This document shows, in pieces, positions 61,179-64,000 of a DNA stretch of 64,000 nt. A program made the translations under genes and the position numbers. The stretch is taken from positions 61,551-125,550 of the forward strand of contig CAJKAR010000008.1 in NCBI GenBank assembly GCA_905197955.1, in the 5' to 3' direction. The notes beneath the pieces are model-generated. The model was given only the letters and a program-made list of their open reading frames with translations, was not told the DNA's origin and did not search any database. Position 1 is the first letter of the stretch; the number at the start of each line of letters is the position of its first letter. The DNA comes from an uncultured Lentisphaeria bacterium (lineage in GTDB: Bacteria > Verrucomicrobiota > Lentisphaeria > Victivallales > UBA1829).

Positions 61179-62168
61179 ATGGGAATGAAAAACGGGATCG
61201 GAAAAATCAATTTCAAGGAGATCGCGCGGGAACTGGGGATCAGTGTCATGACACTCTACCGGGTGCTGAACAACGAATCCTCCGTCAAACCGGAAACCAG
61301 GGCCCGGGTAACCGAGGTGCTGAACCGATATGGATTTTATACGCACAAGCCGACACGGGAGATCCGGATCATCTTCGATTTCTGCGACCATGTCTATCTG
61401 CACCATTACGGAACGGAGCTGATGCAGCGGCTCTCGCATCACGACTACTCCTGCATCGCCACCGACCATCGGAAAAATCAACGGAAATTTCTGGATGCGG
61501 CGGCGGAAAGCGATATCATCGTCTACTGTTCCGTTCCGGAAGAGGAAATCATCCGGGAAGCGAGGAAGAACAATCCGGACATCTACCAGATCGCCATCTA
61601 CACAAAATGCGATGCCGATATTGTCGTTTCCTCCGACAACCATCTCGGCGGAGAACTCGCGGCGGAACATCTTCATTCCATGGGGCACCGCCATGTTGCA
61701 GTGTATCTTTCCGACGCCCATCCGACACGCTTCGACCGCTATCACAGCTTCTTCGCCAGAATGAACTCTCTTGATCCGGAGTGCCGAATCGACTGCATTC
61801 ATGAACGAAATGGTGACTCTCTGCCGGGCGTCTGTGCTCAGTACTTTGACTCCGTCAGCCCGATGCCGACCGCGATTTTCTTTCTCACCGGAGGAGACGC
61901 GCAAAAATTTTATCTAAAATTTCTCCTTGAACGCATGGATGCACTCAAGGATCTGAGCATCATGAGTTACGATCACCCGGAAAACATCGCCCAGGATCCA
62001 GAAATCCTGAAACGGTTTGACCGAATCGAATTTCTCCCGCAGGAGATTCTCGACTGGACCGAGTTCTACATTGTCAACCGTCCCATGATGAAGCGCCGGA
62101 GCTCCGTTCATACGGATATCAGGCCGACCTTGCGCATCGCAGGCTCGGTCAAACGGGTAAACTGCTGA
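61179..62168 (+). CDS. LacI-family transcriptional regulator
   Basis: 329 residues. HTH INFKEIARELGISVMTLYRVLN and a PBP1-like effector domain (DIVVSSDNHLGGELAAEHL, MGHRHVAVYLSD, DLSIMSYDHPENI). The effector domain begins earlier and is shorter than usual. It precedes an MFS gene by three bases, a sugar uptake unit without the pseudopilin and glycosidase seen in the other operons. Confidence 0.9.
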   Translation: MGMKNGIGKINFKEIARELGISVMTLYRVLNNESSVKPETRARVTEVLNRYGFYTHKPTREIRIIFDFCDHVYLHHYGTELMQRLSHHDYSCIATDHRKNQRKFLDAAAESDIIVYCSVPEEEIIREARKNNPDIYQIAIYTKCDADIVVSSDNHLGGELAAEHLHSMGHRHVAVYLSDAHPTRFDRYHSFFARMNSLDPECRIDCIHERNGDSLPGVCAQYFDSVSPMPTAIFFLTGGDAQKFYLKFLLERMDALKDLSIMSYDHPENIAQDPEILKRFDRIEFLPQEILDWTEFYIVNRPMMKRRSSVHTDIRPTLRIAGSVKRVNC

Positions 62169-62171
62169 GCC

Positions 62172-63461
62172 ATGGAAACGACACTCCGGACAAAAACGAT
62201 TACAGCGGCGGAACGTTCTGCGATTCTCTCTTCCTGCTGCGGATTTCTCGGCGAAGTCACTCTGACGGACAGCGCCATCATCATTCTCTTTGCCGGAATG
62301 CTCGGCGCTGGCGACATGCTTTCTCTGCTGACAACCTCAGTTCTCCCATTCTTCAATGGACTCTGCATAATTCCAATGGCGTATCTGGTAATGCATTTCG
62401 GACGACGCAGATTGATTCTGACGGCCTGTGCATCGGCATCCATCGCCTATTTTGCAGCGGTGGCCGCACCATTCTTCGGAGAATGGAAAGTGGCGGTGCT
62501 CATCGGATCAATCGTCTGGTTCGGATTCAGCCTGACCGGATTCATCGCCGGATGGTTCCCGATGCTCGACACATTCCTGACTCGCGAAAGACGTACCGGA
62601 TTCTTCAGTCGCATGCGATTCTGTCATCAGCTGACGGCAACGGTGTTTTTATTCCTCATCAGTCTTCTAATTGGCAGAAATCCATCGATCGGCACGCTGC
62701 AGGGGATTTTGTTTATTGCAGCGGTCATCTTCTGCGGACGTGGATTCTTCATTGCCCGCATCCCGGAATTTCCAGGGCAGAAAAAGGAATCGTTCGGATT
62801 CCGCGACGGACTGCTTCAAGCGATCGGGAACAAATCCCTGACCGGTTTTTCTCTTTATCTCTTCATGCTGAATCTGGCATCCTCAGGAACGATTCCGCTG
62901 ATGCTTCTTTCACTCAAAAATGAATTTCATGCACCGGACAATATCGTTGTATTGATCTCGGCGCTCTCCTTGCTGGGAATGCTCCTAGGCTATATGGGGG
63001 TTGGAATGCTCCTGCGAAGACTCCGTCTGAAACGGACTTTTCTGCTGTTCCACGCTCTTCTGTTTCTCGGAAATCTGATTCTCTTTTTCTCCGGCGAAGG
63101 AAGCTCCGGAATCTATCTGCTGATTGCGATTCTGATTCCAATTTACAGCTTTGTCCTTGCCGCCGGAACCATTCTCGCCTCTGCCGAAATGATGGAGCTG
63201 GCAACGCCAGGGAACAAGGTCATGGCGATGGCATTCAGCGGGGCGTTTTCCTATGGAGCAACCGGATTGTCGCGTCTCTTCTCTTCGCTTCTGCTGGGAT
63301 CGGGAATGCTGGCTGCGGAATGGCACATCGGCGCGATACGGATCTGTCGTTATCAGACTTTGCTGCTGATCTATACCGCAACACTACTGTTTGCGGGAAT
63401 TTTTCTGATTCTTGTTCCGGCAGTATTCCCACATGGAGAATACTGTTACCAAGAACATTGA
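62172..63461 (+). CDS. MFS-type transporter
   Basis: 429 residues with about twelve membrane helices. The loop MHFGRRRLIL between helices 2 and 3 fits the MFS motif A (GxxxDRxGRR-like). Coupled to the LacI regulator, so probably a sugar or glycoside permease. Ends at the palindrome 63487-63508. Confidence 0.85.
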   Translation: METTLRTKTITAAERSAILSSCCGFLGEVTLTDSAIIILFAGMLGAGDMLSLLTTSVLPFFNGLCIIPMAYLVMHFGRRRLILTACASASIAYFAAVAAPFFGEWKVAVLIGSIVWFGFSLTGFIAGWFPMLDTFLTRERRTGFFSRMRFCHQLTATVFLFLISLLIGRNPSIGTLQGILFIAAVIFCGRGFFIARIPEFPGQKKESFGFRDGLLQAIGNKSLTGFSLYLFMLNLASSGTIPLMLLSLKNEFHAPDNIVVLISALSLLGMLLGYMGVGMLLRRLRLKRTFLLFHALLFLGNLILFFSGEGSSGIYLLIAILIPIYSFVLAAGTILASAEMMELATPGNKVMAMAFSGAFSYGATGLSRLFSSLLLGSGMLAAEWHIGAIRICRYQTLLLIYTATLLFAGIFLILVPAVFPHGEYCYQEH

Positions 63462-63486
63462 CTCTTCTGCAAAAAAATAAAGGGCG

Positions 63487-63508
63487 GAAAAATGCGCTAG
63501 CATTTTTC
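63487..63508 (+). terminator. Palindromic hairpin, terminator of the LacI-MFS operon
   Basis: A perfect 9-bp stem GAAAAATGC/GCATTTTTC with loop GCTA; the 3' arm supplies a five-T run. It is also the first of a series of inverted repeats to 63684. Confidence 0.7.
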
Positions 63509-63514
63509 TCGGGT

Positions 63515-63684
63515 CAAGGACTATGTCCTTGTCGCGGTCCAGCGGCGAGACGCTGGTCGTGCTACGCACGAAACTTTTATAAAAAATGCGAGAGGAGCAA
63601 ACCGCTTTGAAAAGCGGTTCTTCTCCTCTCGCGCTCTTCTCTTTCCCTAAACTTTTGACCGCCTTTGCAAAAAAACGCAAAGGC
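63515..63684. repeat. Array of perfect inverted repeats
   Basis: Five further perfect stems follow the terminator: CAAGGAC/GTCCTTG (63515-63531), CCAGCG/CGCTGG (63539-63556), TCGTGC/GCACGA (63557-63571), a 10-bp plus 9-bp nested stem (63588-63632) and GCCTTTGC/GCAAAGGC (63661-63684). No coding signal. Structured RNA or dispersed repeat element. Confidence 0.75.
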
Positions 63685-63686
63685 TC

Positions 63687-64000
63687 TCAGAGAAAGCGTT
63701 CCATGGCATTCCATGCGATATCCGCATAGAAACGGTGTTCCCCTTCCCCGACGACATGGACACAATTCTCTTCTTTTCCGGCAGCCTTGTAGATCCGGCG
63801 CAAACGTTCAAACTGCCGATCCGCAGCGGCGAGCGGAAAGATCGGATCGAATCGCCCATTGACAATGACCATCGGTTTCGGAGCGGCAAGCCCGACAACA
63901 TCTGCACTCTCGCCGTAGAGAAGAAGTCCCGGAACAAAATTACAGATACAGTTGCTATGGTAAAAGGAAACGTAAAAAGAAAGGAGGCTGACTCTCAAAA
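63687..64000 (-). CDS. Alpha/beta hydrolase (acetyl-xylan-esterase-like), C-terminal fragment
   Basis: About 100 residues are visible; the gene extends past the right edge. CNFVPGLLLYGESADVVGLAAPKPM, VIVNGRFDPIFPLAAAD and the catalytic His in GEGEHRF match the C-terminal part of the Abhydrolase_7 group, with the acid residue in GRFDPIFP. The nucleophile region lies outside the window. Likely a carbohydrate esterase, in keeping with the neighbourhood. Confidence 0.72.
   Translation of the reverse strand, partial: LRVSLLSFYVSFYHSNCICNFVPGLLLYGESADVVGLAAPKPMVIVNGRFDPIFPLAAADRQFERLRRIYKAAGKEENCVHVVGEGEHRFYADIAWNAMERFL

Noticed and set aside
63487..63684. CRISPR array
   Set aside because: The stems differ in sequence and there are no equal repeats with spacers, nor cas genes.
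1..64000. tRNA or rRNA genes
   Set aside because: No cloverleaf-like or rRNA-like segment was recognised by eye; a covariance-model scan would be needed to exclude them fully.

Overview
The window reads as a chromosomal segment from a Lentisphaerota bacterium, most likely Victivallales (Victivallis-like). This is inference from gene content: several short secreted proteins begin with the prepilin-type FTLIELLVV signature, they lie beside LacI-type regulators and very large secreted glycoside hydrolases, and base composition is moderate (close to 50-55 % GC by eye) with Shine-Dalgarno-led, tightly packed genes. I recognise no tRNA, rRNA, CRISPR array, insertion sequence or prophage.

Layout. 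1-692: the start of mnmA (minus) and a small CxCPAC protein. 1017-13619: a carbohydrate block. It has an SGNH hydrolase divergent from an operon LacI regulator, pseudopilin, 1330-aa secreted glycosidase-like protein, GH29-like enzyme; then an AraC regulator divergent from a glycyl radical enzyme with an unusual active-site motif and a DUF1275 membrane protein. 13668-18755 (minus): a three-gene operon of a TerB_N/TerB_C protein, a BrxD-like ATPase and a BrxHI/Lhr-like helicase, a candidate defence or DNA-processing module. 19004-23531 (minus): an EF-G-like GTPase and a two-component system. 23807-30739: a 2310-residue repeat protein with no visible signal peptide or beta-barrel. 30827-37811 (minus): a four-gene operon of a GHL10 hydrolase, a DnaE paralogue whose catalytic acidic residues are all replaced, a secreted helical protein and a PP2C phosphatase.

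38094-45186 (minus): GntR/LacI-hybrid regulator, pseudopilin, small secreted protein, 1528-aa GH2 enzyme with C-terminal TPRs. 45463-47343: a 15-codon ORF, rtcB2 and prfH (RNA repair and ribosome rescue). 47482-49897: MarR, MATE and GNAT under a promoter with two perfect palindromes. 50519-57644 (minus): LacI regulator, pseudopilin, 1729-aa GH2-like protein. 58017-60926: a small conserved protein, a NIF3-C-terminal-like protein behind helically phased T-tracts, a site-2 protease, xseA and a Cys/Lys-rich secreted peptide. 61179-63461: LacI regulator and MFS transporter. 63487-63684: a run of perfect inverted repeats. The window ends in a partial alpha/beta hydrolase.

The most striking recurring theme is a repeated operon grammar seen three times: a regulator of the LacI/GntR type behind a perfect TTGACA-N17-TATAAT promoter, then a pseudopilin-like protein, then one or more very large secreted glycosidase-like proteins. 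The regulators differ in sequence and even in DNA-binding domain, so these look like independently tuned modules. The other unusual points are the catalytically degenerate DnaE paralogue, the TerB/BrxD/BrxHI trio and the C-W-D glycyl radical enzyme.
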